Shown here piece by piece: positions 18,574 through 27,595 of a stretch of 64,000 nucleotides of DNA. The notes under the pieces are model-generated. The model was not told the origin of the DNA and searched no databases. It saw only the letters and a program-made list of their open reading frames with translations. Position 1 is the first letter of the stretch. The number at the start of each line of letters is the position of its first letter. Source of the stretch: Usitatibacter rugosus (GTDB taxonomy: Bacteria; Pseudomonadota; Gammaproteobacteria; Burkholderiales; Usitatibacteraceae); contig NZ_CP053069.1 in the NCBI RefSeq assembly GCF_013003965.1, positions 1,953,419-2,017,418 of the forward strand, written 5' to 3'. A program made the translations under genes and the position numbers.

Positions 18574-21500
18574 TGCTCAGCGACTCCTGTGGCAGGGGTG
18601 CGTGGGATGCGGGACGGGCCGCGCGGCGCGCGAGCCAGTCGTGCACGGCGGCATAGATCACCGGCACGAAGAGAAGGGTGGAGACGGTGGCGAAGGCGAG
18701 GCCGCCGATCACGGCGCGGCCGAGCGGCGCGTTCTGCTCGCCGCCCTCGCCGACGCCCAGCGCCATCGGGATCATGCCGATGATCATGGCGAGCGCGGTC
18801 ATCAGCACGGGGCGAATACGAGTGGCACCGGCTTCGAGCGCGGCCAGGCCCGGGATCACGCCTTCGGCCTCGCGATCGCGCGCGAAGGAGACGAGCAGGA
18901 TGGAGTTGGCCGTGGCGACCCCCATCGTCATGATCGCGCCGGTCAGCGCCGGGACGGAGAGCGTGGTGCCGGTCACGAAGAGCATCCATGCGATGCCGGC
19001 CAGCGCGGCAGGGAGCGCCGCGATGATGATCATCGCGTCCACCCACGACTGGAAGTTCACGACCACCAGCAGGTACACCAGCACGATCGCCATCGCGAGG
19101 CCCACGCCCAGGCCGATGAAGGAGCTCTGCATCGTCTCCACCTGGCCGCGCACGAAGACCTGCGAGCCGCGCGGCAGCTTTGGCCTCATGTCGTCGACGA
19201 GCTTCTGCACCTTCCCCGCGACGCTCGCAAGGTCCGTGCCCTGGACGCTCACGTACACGTCGATCACCGGGAGGATGTTGTAGCGCGAGACGATGGCGGG
19301 CGTGCGGCCCGCCTTCGCCTCGACCAGGTTGCCGAGCGGCTGCGGCGGGCGGGACTGGGCCGCGCCCGCGCCGCCCGGCTCGGGCACCGGAATGTTGAGG
19401 AGGGCATCGAGGGAATCCACGCGGTAATCCGGCGCCTGCACCGCGATGCTGTAGACGACGCCGTTCTGCGGGTTCAGCCAGAACGCGGGCTGCGTCTGCG
19501 AGCTGCCCGCGAGCGCGATGAGGAGGTTCTGCCCCACGTTCGCGGAGTTGAGGCCGAGGGCCGCGGCGCGCGTGCGGTCGATCTGCAGATCCACGCCCGG
19601 ATTGTCCAGGCGCTGGTGCACGTGCACGTCCACGGCGCCCGGGATGGCCTTGATCTGCTTCGTGAGCTCGGCGGCGAGCTCCGCGTTCTTCGTCATGTTG
19701 TTGCCGGCGAACTGCACGTCGATCGCGGCGGGGAGGCCGAAGTTCAGGATCTGCGTGACGATGTCCGCGGGCTGGAAGAAGAACTCGATGCCGGGGAAGC
19801 GCTTCGGCAGCTCGCGGCGCAGCTGCGAGACCCACTCGTCGGTCGGGCGATGGTCCTCGTGGAGCGCGATGAGGATCTCGCCGTCCAGCGAGCCGAAGGT
19901 GCCGTTGTTGCTGTACGAGAGGTTGATGCCGCTGTTGGGTACGCCGAGGTTGTCCAGCACCGTGACCAGCTCCTCGCGCGGGATGATCTCGCGGATGGCA
20001 CCTTCGATGCGGTCGGCGATGCGCGCCGTCTCCTCGATGCGGGTTCCGGTCGGTGCGCGGAAATGCAGCCGGATCTGTCCCGCGTCCACGCTCGGGAAGA
20101 AATCGCGGCCGAGGAACGGATAAAGCGCGCAGGAGAGCGCCGTGAACGCGAAGAAGAGGATCGCGAACGCCGCCCGGCGCGCAAGCACCGCCTCCAGCAC
20201 TTCCGAATACCCGGCGCGCACCCGCTCGAACTGCCGGTCGAATGCGACGTGGACCCGCTGGAAAGCGCGGAAGAAATTAGGGTCAGCTACTTTTTCCGTT
20301 CCGTCGGAAAAAGTAGCTGACCCTAATTTCTTCCCGCCGTGGTCCTGGCCACGCATCAACAACATCACGAGCGTGGGCACGAGCGTTCGCGACAGGATGT
20401 ACGACACGATCATCGCGAACACCACGGCCTCGGCCATGGGCACGAAGAGATAGCGCGCGACGCCCGAAAGGAAGAACATCGGCACGAACACGATGCAGAT
20501 GCAGACCGTCGCGACGAACGCCGGCACGCCGATCTCGCCCGCGCCGACGAGGATGGCCTCGTGCAGCTCCTTGCCCTCGTGCAGGTGGCGCTCGATGTTC
20601 TCGATGGTGACGATCGCCTGGTCCACCAGGATGCCCACCGAGAGCGCCAGGCCCCCCAGCGTCATGATGTTCAGCGTCTCGCCCAGCGCGTAGAGGATGA
20701 GGATCGAGGCGAGGATCGACAGCGGGATGGTGAGCGCGATGATGAACGTGCTGCGCCAGTTGCCGAGGAAGAGCAGCACCATCAGGGCCGTGAGGCCCGC
20801 GGCGATGAGCGCTTCCATCACCACGCCCATCACCGCCGCCTTCACGAAGATGGATTGGTCGAAGAGCTGCGCGATGGCCACGTCCGAAGGCAGCAGCTGT
20901 GCGGCAACCGGCAGCTTCGCCTTCAGGTTGTTCACGATGTCGACCGTCGAAGCCCCGCCGTTCTTCAGCACCGAGAGCAGCACGCCGCGCTGGCCGTCCC
21001 GGCGCACGACGTTGGTTTGCGGCTGGAAGCCGTCCCGCACCTGCGCCACGTCTCGCAGGTACACCGTGGTGCCGCCCTGCGTGCGCACGGGTAGGTCGTT
21101 CAGCCCCGAGATCGCGTCGGGCGACGTATCCAGGTTCACGTTGTATTCGGTGATGCCGAACTTGGCCGTGCCCGAGGGCAGGATCAGGTTCTGCGTGTTG
21201 ATGGCGTTCACCACGTCCGAGGGGCCGAGGTTTCTCGCATACAGCGCCTGCAGGTCGAGGTCCACAGAGACCTGGCGCTGCTTGCCGCCGTAGGGGAAGG
21301 GGATCGCGACACCCGGGATCGTGACCAGCTGCGGGCGGAGCTGGTTGATCGTCGTGTCGAAGAGCGCCTGCTCCGACATCACCGGGCTGGAGAGTGCCAA
21401 CTGCACCACCGGGATGGACGAGGCCGAGTACTTGATCACCAGGGGCGGCGTGGTGCCCGGCGGAAGCTGGCGAAGCTGCGTCTGCACGATGGCCGTCACC

Positions 21501-21862
21501 TGCGCCACCGCCATCTGGATGTTCGCGTTCGGCTGGAAGAAGACCTTGATCACCGCCACGCCCGAGAGCGACTGGCTCTCGATGTGCTCGATGTCGGAGA
21601 CGGTGGTGGTGAGGCTGCGCTCGGTCTGGCCGGTGATGCGCGTGCCCATCTCCTGCGCGGAGAGGCCGCGGTAGTTCCACACGATCGACACGACGGGGAT
21701 GTCGATCTCGGGGAAGATGTCCGTGGGCATCTTCAGCAGCGCGAACGGCGTGGCGAGCACGATCAGCATCGCCATCACGATGAACGTGTAGGGGCGGCGC
21801 AGCGCGAGTTCAACCACTGAAAAACCGGAGCTGTCCTTCCCGGCCGGGGGGGTCGTGACCAT
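18566..21862 (-). CDS. RND efflux transporter permease with an in-frame repeat insertion
   Basis: About 1098 residues. It has the AcrB-type duplicated architecture: TM1 (RRPYTFIVMAMLIVLATPF), a porter domain, TM2-6, a cytoplasmic loop, TM7, a second porter domain and TM8-12 (GAIMTMGVATANSILLV; TRIRPVLMTALAMIIGMIPMALG). TM4 reads GILVDQAIVTIENIER: one Asp of the usual pair is kept and the second position is Gln. TM10 has Ala where AcrB has the relay Lys. An uninterrupted 22-codon insertion (residues about 510-531, KKLGSATFSDGTEKVADPNFF) in the cytoplasmic loop after TM6 is encoded by a 66-nt perfect inverted repeat. The start chosen is ATG 21862. Upstream is TATCAT six bases away and no clear ribosome site. 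The substrate is unknown. Confidence 0.92.
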   Translation of the reverse strand: MVTTPPAGKDSSGFSVVELALRRPYTFIVMAMLIVLATPFALLKMPTDIFPEIDIPVVSIVWNYRGLSAQEMGTRITGQTERSLTTTVSDIEHIESQSLSGVAVIKVFFQPNANIQMAVAQVTAIVQTQLRQLPPGTTPPLVIKYSASSIPVVQLALSSPVMSEQALFDTTINQLRPQLVTIPGVAIPFPYGGKQRQVSVDLDLQALYARNLGPSDVVNAINTQNLILPSGTAKFGITEYNVNLDTSPDAISGLNDLPVRTQGGTTVYLRDVAQVRDGFQPQTNVVRRDGQRGVLLSVLKNGGASTVDIVNNLKAKLPVAAQLLPSDVAIAQLFDQSIFVKAAVMGVVMEALIAAGLTALMVLLFLGNWRSTFIIALTIPLSILASILILYALGETLNIMTLGGLALSVGILVDQAIVTIENIERHLHEGKELHEAILVGAGEIGVPAFVATVCICIVFVPMFFLSGVARYLFVPMAEAVVFAMIVSYILSRTLVPTLVMLLMRGQDHGGKKLGSATFSDGTEKVADPNFFRAFQRVHVAFDRQFERVRAGYSEVLEAVLARRAAFAILFFAFTALSCALYPFLGRDFFPSVDAGQIRLHFRAPTGTRIEETARIADRIEGAIREIIPREELVTVLDNLGVPNSGINLSYSNNGTFGSLDGEILIALHEDHRPTDEWVSQLRRELPKRFPGIEFFFQPADIVTQILNFGLPAAIDVQFAGNNMTKNAELAAELTKQIKAIPGAVDVHVHQRLDNPGVDLQIDRTRAAALGLNSANVGQNLLIALAGSSQTQPAFWLNPQNGVVYSIAVQAPDYRVDSLDALLNIPVPEPGGAGAAQSRPPQPLGNLVEAKAGRTPAIVSRYNILPVIDVYVSVQGTDLASVAGKVQKLVDDMRPKLPRGSQVFVRGQVETMQSSFIGLGVGLAMAIVLVYLLVVVNFQSWVDAMIIIAALPAALAGIAWMLFVTGTTLSVPALTGAIMTMGVATANSILLVSFARDREAEGVIPGLAALEAGATRIRPVLMTALAMIIGMIPMALGVGEGGEQNAPLGRAVIGGLAFATVSTLLFVPVIYAAVHDWLARRAARPASHAPLPQESLSND
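20269..20334. repeat. 66-nt perfect inverted repeat inserted in frame in the RND permease gene
   Basis: Arms of 30 nt (20269-20298 and 20305-20334) are exact reverse complements around a 6-nt loop. Each contains AAATTAGGGTCAGCTAC, which shares its core with the 15949 palindrome. The length is a multiple of three, and the frame read by the permease has no stop. The element therefore adds 22 codons instead of breaking the gene. It is translated and sits in a loop where length changes are tolerated. Confidence 0.9.
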
Positions 21863-21938
21863 CGGCAAATGATAACCGGTTGAAAGTGCCGGAAATCCCC
21901 CTGAATTCGGTACCATCGCTTGTCCGAAGGAGGAGGCC

Positions 21939-22844
21939 ATGCGAACCCTCGCCATTCTCTTCACGTGGGCGGCCACCGCCGTCACCGCCGCCGCACCGCA
22001 GACCGGCATCTGGTGGAGTCCCGCCGAGAGCGGCCGCGGCTACACGATCGACGTCCAGAACGACACGCTGGTGCTGATCTCGTTCCTGTACGGTCCCGAC
22101 GGCCGCATGCAGTGGTACTACTCCGACGGCAAGCTCACGAACGAGGGCGCAAGCTGGTCGGGCACGCTGCTCAAGTTCGACCAGGGCCAGCCGCTCGGCG
22201 GCGCGTACAAGGCGCCCACCGCGTCCGGCAACGACGGTGCTGTTTCCATCGCGTTCTCCTCGCGCACGACCGGCGTGATCACGCTGCCGGGCGGGCGAAC
22301 GGCCGCGATCGAGCACCAGAACTTCGGCGTCGGATCCCCTCCGCAATCGCTGCTCGGCTCGTGGCTCTACGTCTACGCGGTGGGAGACGACACGTTCGCC
22401 ACGCGCTTCAACTACACGAGCGTGGGCGCGGCCACGCCGACGGGGACGGGTGTCGTCGTCGACACCGTCCGGCGCGGCGGCGCGGAGTACATGGTGTCGG
22501 GCGATTTCGCCGGCCAGGTCGTCTCGGTCCAGTTCGACGCGGCCGGCAATCCGCTCACGACGTACTTCTGGAATCCGTACCTCGAAGAGGGCCGCGGCTT
22601 CTGGGTCTCGCCCACCACGCAGGTGCTCTACGGGATGAACGCGTATCGCTACGTGGGGCCGAGCGGGATGGTGAAGGGCCTCGGTGCCGCGATCGGCCCC
22701 GGTGCTGCCGCGCGCGAAGGCATCACGTTCACCCTGCCGAAAGCCACGCCGATGGCGGACTACGCCGCGCGCAATCCCGCGCTGGGTGCCATCGCCCGCG
22801 GCATGTTGGAGGAAGTGCGGAAGGCGGAAGCGTCCCGCCGGTGA
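21939..22844 (+). CDS. Secreted protein with a WWSPAESGRG module
   Basis: 301 residues. A signal peptide (MRTLAILFTWAATAVTAAA) is followed directly by GIWWSPAESGRGYTIDVQND and FLYGPDGRMQWYYSDGKL, the same beta-rich module seen twice in the 7297-9591 peptidase and twice in the 61076-63751 propeller protein. A second half repeats the theme more loosely (SLLGSWLYVYAVGDDTF..TSVG; TYFWNPYLEEGRGFWVSP). No catalytic motif is visible. AAGGAGGAG precedes the ATG. It is divergent from the RND operon and ends four bases from the convergent GGDEF gene. It is exported; function unknown, with ligand or surface binding possible. Confidence 0.75.
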   Translation: MRTLAILFTWAATAVTAAAPQTGIWWSPAESGRGYTIDVQNDTLVLISFLYGPDGRMQWYYSDGKLTNEGASWSGTLLKFDQGQPLGGAYKAPTASGNDGAVSIAFSSRTTGVITLPGGRTAAIEHQNFGVGSPPQSLLGSWLYVYAVGDDTFATRFNYTSVGAATPTGTGVVVDTVRRGGAEYMVSGDFAGQVVSVQFDAAGNPLTTYFWNPYLEEGRGFWVSPTTQVLYGMNAYRYVGPSGMVKGLGAAIGPGAAAREGITFTLPKATPMADYAARNPALGAIARGMLEEVRKAEASRR

Positions 22845-22848
22845 GGCG

Positions 22849-23814
22849 CTACGCCGCTTCGATGCGGCTCGCGGCCTGCGGGAGCTCGTTCCAGTAGCAG
22901 ATGTGCGAGGTGTGGTCGCGGCGCGAGAGCTCCTTCGCCCCGTACATCGCCTTGTCCGCCTCGGCGATCACGCCCGCGGCGCCGAGGCCGAAGCGATACT
23001 CCGCCACGCCACAGCTCACGGTGAGTAGCAGCTCCTTGCCCGGCGCGATCTCCACGGGGGAGGAGTCGAACGCCTTCACGATCCGCTCCATCACGAGCTT
23101 CAAAGCGCGGTTGCGATGCAGGCCGACCACGAACTCGTCGCCGCCCCAGCGCACCACCCAGTCGCCGCGGCGCGTGTTCAGCTGCAGCAGCGCGGCCACG
23201 TGCGAGATGCATGCATCGCCCGCGGAGTGCCCGTGCGTGTCGTTGATGGCCTTGAAGTCGTTGATGTCGAAGAACGCGACCTGGAAGCCCTGCAGGTCGC
23301 GCTCGGCCCGCGCGATCTCCTCGGCGAGGCGCTTCTCGCCGGCGCGGCGGTTGTAGAGCCCGGTGAGGTCGTCGTTGTCGGAGACGCGCTCCAGCCGCTC
23401 GATCGTCTGGTGGAGCTGCGTGAGGGTGTACTGCGTGCCTTCCATCAGCTTGCCCGCGCGGTCGGGGAAGTGGATCGGCAGGTCGGGGAGCTTGCGGCTG
23501 TCGATATAGCTGCGCAGCGCCTCGGCCGTGATGTCCACCGGCGCCAGCAGCTCTCGCAACATCCACATCGTGCCCAGGAAGCCGGCCACGCACGCAAGGA
23601 TGAGCGCGGCGAGGATGGGATACATCTGGTCCCAGTCCGTGCGGCTCACCAGCAGGTAGATGATGAAGAAGAGGAGGGGGGAGATGGAACCGACGAACGC
23701 CGCCAGCGCGAACTTGCCCGCGTAGCTGTCGCGCAGCGTGGAGAGCTGCGCGAACAACCGGTAGATCCCCATGCGGTCCAGGACCGTCGCGCCCGGCGCT
23801 ATCTTGCTGACCAT
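22849..23814 (-). CDS. Membrane-bound diguanylate cyclase (GGDEF)
   Basis: 321 residues. It has two transmembrane segments (about residues 35-57 and 66-88), a HAMP-like linker, then a GGDEF domain from about residue 145. The active-site motif is WGGDEFVVG, and the inhibitory I-site RxxD is present (RRGD, five residues before it). DLTGLYNRRA and DINDFKAINDTHGH match the substrate and metal-binding signatures. It should make cyclic di-GMP from GTP and be feedback-inhibited. There is no recognisable periplasmic sensor domain, since the loop between the two membrane helices is very short. It stands downstream of the FAH gene on the same strand, 42 bases away. Confidence 0.93.
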   Translation of the reverse strand: MVSKIAPGATVLDRMGIYRLFAQLSTLRDSYAGKFALAAFVGSISPLLFFIIYLLVSRTDWDQMYPILAALILACVAGFLGTMWMLRELLAPVDITAEALRSYIDSRKLPDLPIHFPDRAGKLMEGTQYTLTQLHQTIERLERVSDNDDLTGLYNRRAGEKRLAEEIARAERDLQGFQVAFFDINDFKAINDTHGHSAGDACISHVAALLQLNTRRGDWVVRWGGDEFVVGLHRNRALKLVMERIVKAFDSSPVEIAPGKELLLTVSCGVAEYRFGLGAAGVIAEADKAMYGAKELSRRDHTSHICYWNELPQAASRIEAA

Positions 23815-23856
23815 GTTCTGGTTGTTCTGCCTTCCCCGTGTTCCCCCATTCTAGCC

Positions 23857-24726
23857 CTACTTTTCGACCGGGTTCCTCAGGATGCCGATGCCCTCGATTT
23901 CGGTCTCCAGCAGGTCGCCGGGCTTGAGGAATTCCGGCGGCGTGCGGGCGAAGCCGACGCCTTCGGGGGTGCCCGAGGAGATGAGGTCGCCCGCCTCGAG
24001 CGTCATGCCCAGCGAGAGGTCGGCGATGAGGCGCGGGACCTTGAAGTACATGAACTTCGTGTTCGAGCTCTGCTTCACGACGCCGTTCACGCGGCACTCG
24101 ACCTTGAGGTTCGTGTGGTCGAGGCTGTCCGCGGTGACGATGACCGGGCCCATCGGGCAGGTGCCGTCGAGGCTCTTGCCCTTGTGCCATTGGCCGCCGT
24201 GCCGGCGCTGGATGTCGCGCCACGTGACGTCGTTCATGACCGTGTAGCCGAAGACGTGCTTCATCGCGTCCGCCTCGGAAATGTTCTTGCCGCCCGGGCC
24301 GATGACCACGCCCAGCTCCACTTCCCAGTCGAGGGTGGTCGAGATCGCGGCGTCATACGGGATGGTGCCGGTCGGATCGTTCACGGCCGTGGGCGTCTTG
24401 CTGAAGAACACCGGGAACTTGGGGAGCTCGCGCTTCTCCTCGAGCTTCTTGGCGCCCTCCTCGAAATGCTCGAGGTAGTTCCAGCCGACGCAGAACACGT
24501 TCTTCGAGGGACGCGGGATCGGGGCGAGCAGCTTCACGTCCGCCAGGTTCACCTGGGTGCCGGGCTTCGCGGCGAGCTCCTTCAGCTTCGCCATCGCTGC
24601 CGCGCCGCCTCGGATGATGTCCAGCATCGTCGCGAAACCGGAGGCCTCCACGATCGTCTTGTCGTCGAGGAGGATGCCGGGACGCGGCGTGCCGGAGGGA
24701 ATGGGGGCGTACGTGACGAGCTTCAT
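23857..24726 (-). CDS. Fumarylacetoacetate hydrolase family protein
   Basis: 289 residues of the FAH fold. The metal-binding region TTLDWEVELGVVIGPGGKNIS and the following GYTVMNDVTWRDIQ are typical, as are the N-terminal LAPIPRPSKNVFCVGWNY and the C-terminal LISSGTPEGVGF. Members hydrolyse or decarboxylate acylpyruvates and related beta-diketo acids; the exact substrate cannot be told. AAGGAC sits upstream of the ATG. It lies after the valine-degradation genes on the same strand, across about 100 bases, so it may be read with them. Confidence 0.88.
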   Translation of the reverse strand: MKLVTYAPIPSGTPRPGILLDDKTIVEASGFATMLDIIRGGAAAMAKLKELAAKPGTQVNLADVKLLAPIPRPSKNVFCVGWNYLEHFEEGAKKLEEKRELPKFPVFFSKTPTAVNDPTGTIPYDAAISTTLDWEVELGVVIGPGGKNISEADAMKHVFGYTVMNDVTWRDIQRRHGGQWHKGKSLDGTCPMGPVIVTADSLDHTNLKVECRVNGVVKQSSNTKFMYFKVPRLIADLSLGMTLEAGDLISSGTPEGVGFARTPPEFLKPGDLLETEIEGIGILRNPVEK

Positions 24727-24829
24727 TGCGGGTCCTTGAGGGTGGTATCGAAGGGACTCACATTCTCTTCGAATTCGGGGCCGGGGTGCGGCGCCGAAGT
24801 CCGAAGCCTTCGCCGTGGTGGTGCGGGAG

Positions 24830-25933
24830 TTACTTCAGGTTTGCGAGGGGATGCGCGCCGACGGGCCAGCGGCTCGCGAAGAAGCGGTCCACGTCGGCCT
24901 GCGCGATGCGGTCGAGCCCCGGGGCCTGCCATTTCGGCGCGTTGTCCTTGTCGACCAGCAGGGCCCGCACGCCTTCCATGAAGTCGCCGTACTCGAGCGC
25001 CGTGGCGACCATGCCGAGCTCCATGCGGAAGACCTCGGCCAGCGTGCTTTGCCGGCCGCGGTGCAGCTGCTCCTGCGTCACCGCGAGCATCGTGGGAGAG
25101 CGCTTCGCCAGCGCAGCCAGCGTCTTGCCGGGCCATTCTCCCAGGCCATAGTCCGTGTCCTTGAGGGCAGCGGCGATGGCCGCGGGGGAAGGCAAGCCGA
25201 AGATCATGTCGATGGCCTTGCGCTGCGCGGGGAGCTCGCCGGCTTCCTTCGGCTCGGCTCCGAGCTTGGTCTTCACCTCGTCCAGCGCGCCTCTCGGGTA
25301 CGGCGCCTTCGCGACGACGTTCTCCAGCATGTCGTCGAGGCGGGCCAGCGACTCGGGTGGCAGGTAGATGTCGGCGAGGTTCGCGTAGATCGCATCGCCG
25401 GCGCGGATCGTATTGCCGACGAGCCCCAGGTACGTTCCCAGGTGACCCGGCGTGCGCGAGAGGAACCAGCTGCCGCCGACGTCGGGAAAGAGGCCGATCG
25501 TCGTCTCCGGCATTCCCATCTTCGTCTTGTCCGTCGCGATGCGAAGCGCCGCGCCCTGGGCCAGCCCCATTCCGCCGCCCATGATGATGCCGTCCATCAC
25601 CGCGACGATCGGCTTGAGGTACGTGTGGATCCGGTAGTTGAGCGCGTACTCGACGGTGAAGAACTCGAGCAGGTCCGTGCGGCCCGCCTTCCAGCCCTCG
25701 TAGAGCGCACGCACGTCGCCGCCCGCGCAGAACGCCTTCTCGCCGGCGCCGCGGAACACGATCACCTTCACGCGATCGTCCACCGCCCACGCCTCCAGCC
25801 ATGCGGCGAGGCCGCGGATCATGCCGAGGGTGAGGGCGTTGAGCGCAGTGGGGCGGTTCAGGGCGACCGTGGCCACCCCGTTGCGGACGATGGCGAGGAG
25901 CTCGCCGCCGGCCGCTTCTAGTCGTTCTTCCAT
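24830..25933 (-). CDS. 3-hydroxyisobutyryl-CoA hydrolase (HIBCH type)
   Basis: 367 residues of the crotonase superfamily. FCAGGDVRALYEG and GIIMGGGMGLAQGA form the oxyanion hole, and MPETTIGLFPDVGGSWFLSRTPG is the hydrolase-type signature that distinguishes HIBCH from ordinary hydratases. The length also fits HIBCH (about 350-380) rather than a hydratase (about 260). It releases 3-hydroxyisobutyrate from its CoA ester in valine degradation, feeding MmsB and MmsA encoded upstream. It overlaps the preceding enoyl-CoA hydratase gene by 16 bases. Confidence 0.9.
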   Translation of the reverse strand: MEERLEAAGGELLAIVRNGVATVALNRPTALNALTLGMIRGLAAWLEAWAVDDRVKVIVFRGAGEKAFCAGGDVRALYEGWKAGRTDLLEFFTVEYALNYRIHTYLKPIVAVMDGIIMGGGMGLAQGAALRIATDKTKMGMPETTIGLFPDVGGSWFLSRTPGHLGTYLGLVGNTIRAGDAIYANLADIYLPPESLARLDDMLENVVAKAPYPRGALDEVKTKLGAEPKEAGELPAQRKAIDMIFGLPSPAAIAAALKDTDYGLGEWPGKTLAALAKRSPTMLAVTQEQLHRGRQSTLAEVFRMELGMVATALEYGDFMEGVRALLVDKDNAPKWQAPGLDRIAQADVDRFFASRWPVGAHPLANLK

Positions 25934-26685
25934 TCGGGCTTGCGCTTCTCGAGGAAAGCGGCAACGCCCTCCTGCTGGTCGGAGTGGTCGAAGAGGTCCA
26001 TGAAGCGCTCGCGCTCGAGCGAGAGGCCGGCGCGGCGCGGGATGCCGTTGCGCGCGTTGTGGATGAGCGACTTGCAGTACTCCACCGCGCGGGGGCTCAA
26101 CGTCGCGACGCGCTCGGCGATCTCAGTGGCCTTGGCGAGGCCCTCGCCTTTCTCGACGACTTCCTGCACGAGGCCGATGCGAACCGCCGTGGCCGCGTCG
26201 ACGCGCTCGTTGGTGAGGATGATGCGCTTGGCCCAAGCCTCGCCCACCAGCCACGGCAGGTTCTGCGTGCCGCTGCCCGCGGGCAGCAAGCCCACCGCCG
26301 GCTCGGGCAGCGCCATCTGCGCGTGCGATTCGGCGATGCGGATGTCGGTCGCGAGGGCGCACTCGAGGCCGCCGCCCATCGCATACCCGTTGATCGCGGA
26401 GACGGTCACGAAGCGCGCGTTCATCAGCGCCTCGAACGCGGAACCGAAGCATGCGATGAAGTGGCGGGCGAGCACCTTGTCGGCGCTGAAGGTCTTCAGG
26501 TCGGCACCGGCCGAGAAGAATTTGGTACCGGCGCCCGTGATGACGGCGGCATACACATCGCGGTTGTCGTTCAGCTCGCCGATCAACTTCTCCAGCACGC
26601 GCAGGCTCTCCGGCGTCCAGGTGTTGGCCGGCGGGTTGTCGATCGTGAGGAAGGCGGTGTGGCCGCGGATTTCGTGGCGGATCAT
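25918..26685 (-). CDS. Enoyl-CoA hydratase/isomerase family protein
   Basis: 255 residues of the crotonase fold. FFSAGADLKTF and GYAMGGGLECALATDIRI give the oxyanion hole and the first catalytic-site glutamate. MALPEPAVGLLPAGSGTQNL contains the second glutamate region. It hydrates an enoyl-CoA; in this operon methacrylyl-CoA of valine degradation is the likely substrate (inference from context). It follows mmsB by seven bases and overlaps the hydrolase gene by 16, so the four are one transcription unit. Confidence 0.9.
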   Translation of the reverse strand: MIRHEIRGHTAFLTIDNPPANTWTPESLRVLEKLIGELNDNRDVYAAVITGAGTKFFSAGADLKTFSADKVLARHFIACFGSAFEALMNARFVTVSAINGYAMGGGLECALATDIRIAESHAQMALPEPAVGLLPAGSGTQNLPWLVGEAWAKRIILTNERVDAATAVRIGLVQEVVEKGEGLAKATEIAERVATLSPRAVEYCKSLIHNARNGIPRRAGLSLERERFMDLFDHSDQQEGVAAFLEKRKPEWKND

Positions 26686-26692
26686 GGCTCCG

Positions 26693-26714
26693 TCATCCCC
26701 GCGTAGGCGGGGAT
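26693..26714. repeat. Single REP-like hairpin forming the mmsB stop
   Basis: ATCCCCGC (26695-26702), loop gtag, GCGGGGAT (26707-26714). The flanking GTCA on the plus strand is the TGA stop of mmsB on the minus strand. It belongs to the same family as 3297-3352 and 48972-48991. Confidence 0.8.
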
Positions 26715-27595
26715 CCCGTCATGTATTGAAGAATCACGCTCGAAAAGTCCTTGCCGCCATTGCCGTCGGCGGAATGCTTCTGGTAGACCTGCTGCGCGAT
26801 GGCACCCAGCAGCACGGGATGCCTCGCCGACTTCGCCGCGTCGGTCACGAGCGTCAGGTCCTTCAGCATCAGGTCGGAGCCGAAGCCGCCGCTGTACCCG
26901 CGCGAGGCGGGAACGCCGTCCAGCACACCGGGGTAGGGGTTGTACGTGTCGGAGCTCCAGCAGCGGCCGCTCGAGGTGTTCACGATCCCCGCGAAGACCT
27001 TGGGATCCATGCCGAGCTTCGCGGCGAGCGTCATGCCCTCGGAGGTCGCGATCATCTCGATGGCCAGCATCATGTTGTTGCAGATCTTCGCGACCTGGCC
27101 GTTGCCCGGGCCGCCGCAGTGCACGATGTTCTTGCCCATGCACTCGAGGATCGGCCTCGCGGCCTCGTAGTCGGCCTTCTCGCCGCCCACCATGAACGTG
27201 AGCGTGCCGGCCTCGGCGCCACCCACGCCGCCGGAGACGGGCGCATCGACCATCGGGCAGTTCTTCGCGCGCGTGTCCATTTCGACTTCGCGCGCGGTGA
27301 GCGGGTCGATGGTGGAAGAATCAATCAGCAGCGTGCCCGGCGGAGCGCTCGCGATGAGGCCGGAAGGCCCCATGTAGACGCTGCGCACGTGCGGCGAGGA
27401 CGGCAGCATGGTGATGACGACGTCCACGTCCTTCGCCGTGTCCGCGATGGACTCTGCCGCCTTGCCGCCCTGGTCCACCATCTTGCGCACGAGGTCGGGG
27501 ACGACGTCGTACACCTTCAGCGTGTGCTTGTGCTTGAGGAGGTTGCGGACCATGGGGTTGCCCATGTGTCCGAGGCCGATGAACCCGATTCTCAT
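26693..27595 (-). CDS. mmsB: 3-hydroxyisobutyrate dehydrogenase
   Basis: 300 residues. The N-terminal NAD motif is [18 protein letters not shown], the substrate-binding signature is [22 protein letters not shown], and the catalytic lysine sits in [14 protein letters not shown]. It oxidises 3-hydroxyisobutyrate to methylmalonate semialdehyde. ATG at 27595 overlaps the mmsA stop as ATGA. The last residues ([10 protein letters not shown]) and the TGA stop come from a REP-like hairpin (26695-26714), so the native C-terminus has been altered. Confidence 0.94.
   Translation of the reverse strand: MRIGFIGLGHMGNPMVRNLLKHKHTLKVYDVVPDLVRKMVDQGGKAAESIADTAKDVDVVITMLPSSPHVRSVYMGPSGLIASAPPGTLLIDSSTIDPLTAREVEMDTRAKNCPMVDAPVSGGVGGAEAGTLTFMVGGEKADYEAARPILECMGKNIVHCGGPGNGQVAKICNNMMLAIEMIATSEGMTLAAKLGMDPKVFAGIVNTSSGRCWSSDTYNPYPGVLDGVPASRGYSGGFGSDLMLKDLTLVTDAAKSARHPVLLGAIAQQVYQKHSADGNGGKDFSSVILQYMTGSPPTRG

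Noticed and set aside
20269-20334. RND permease read as two split genes or a pseudogene at the palindrome
   Set aside because: The insertion is a multiple of three with no stop in the coding frame, and both halves have normal motifs.
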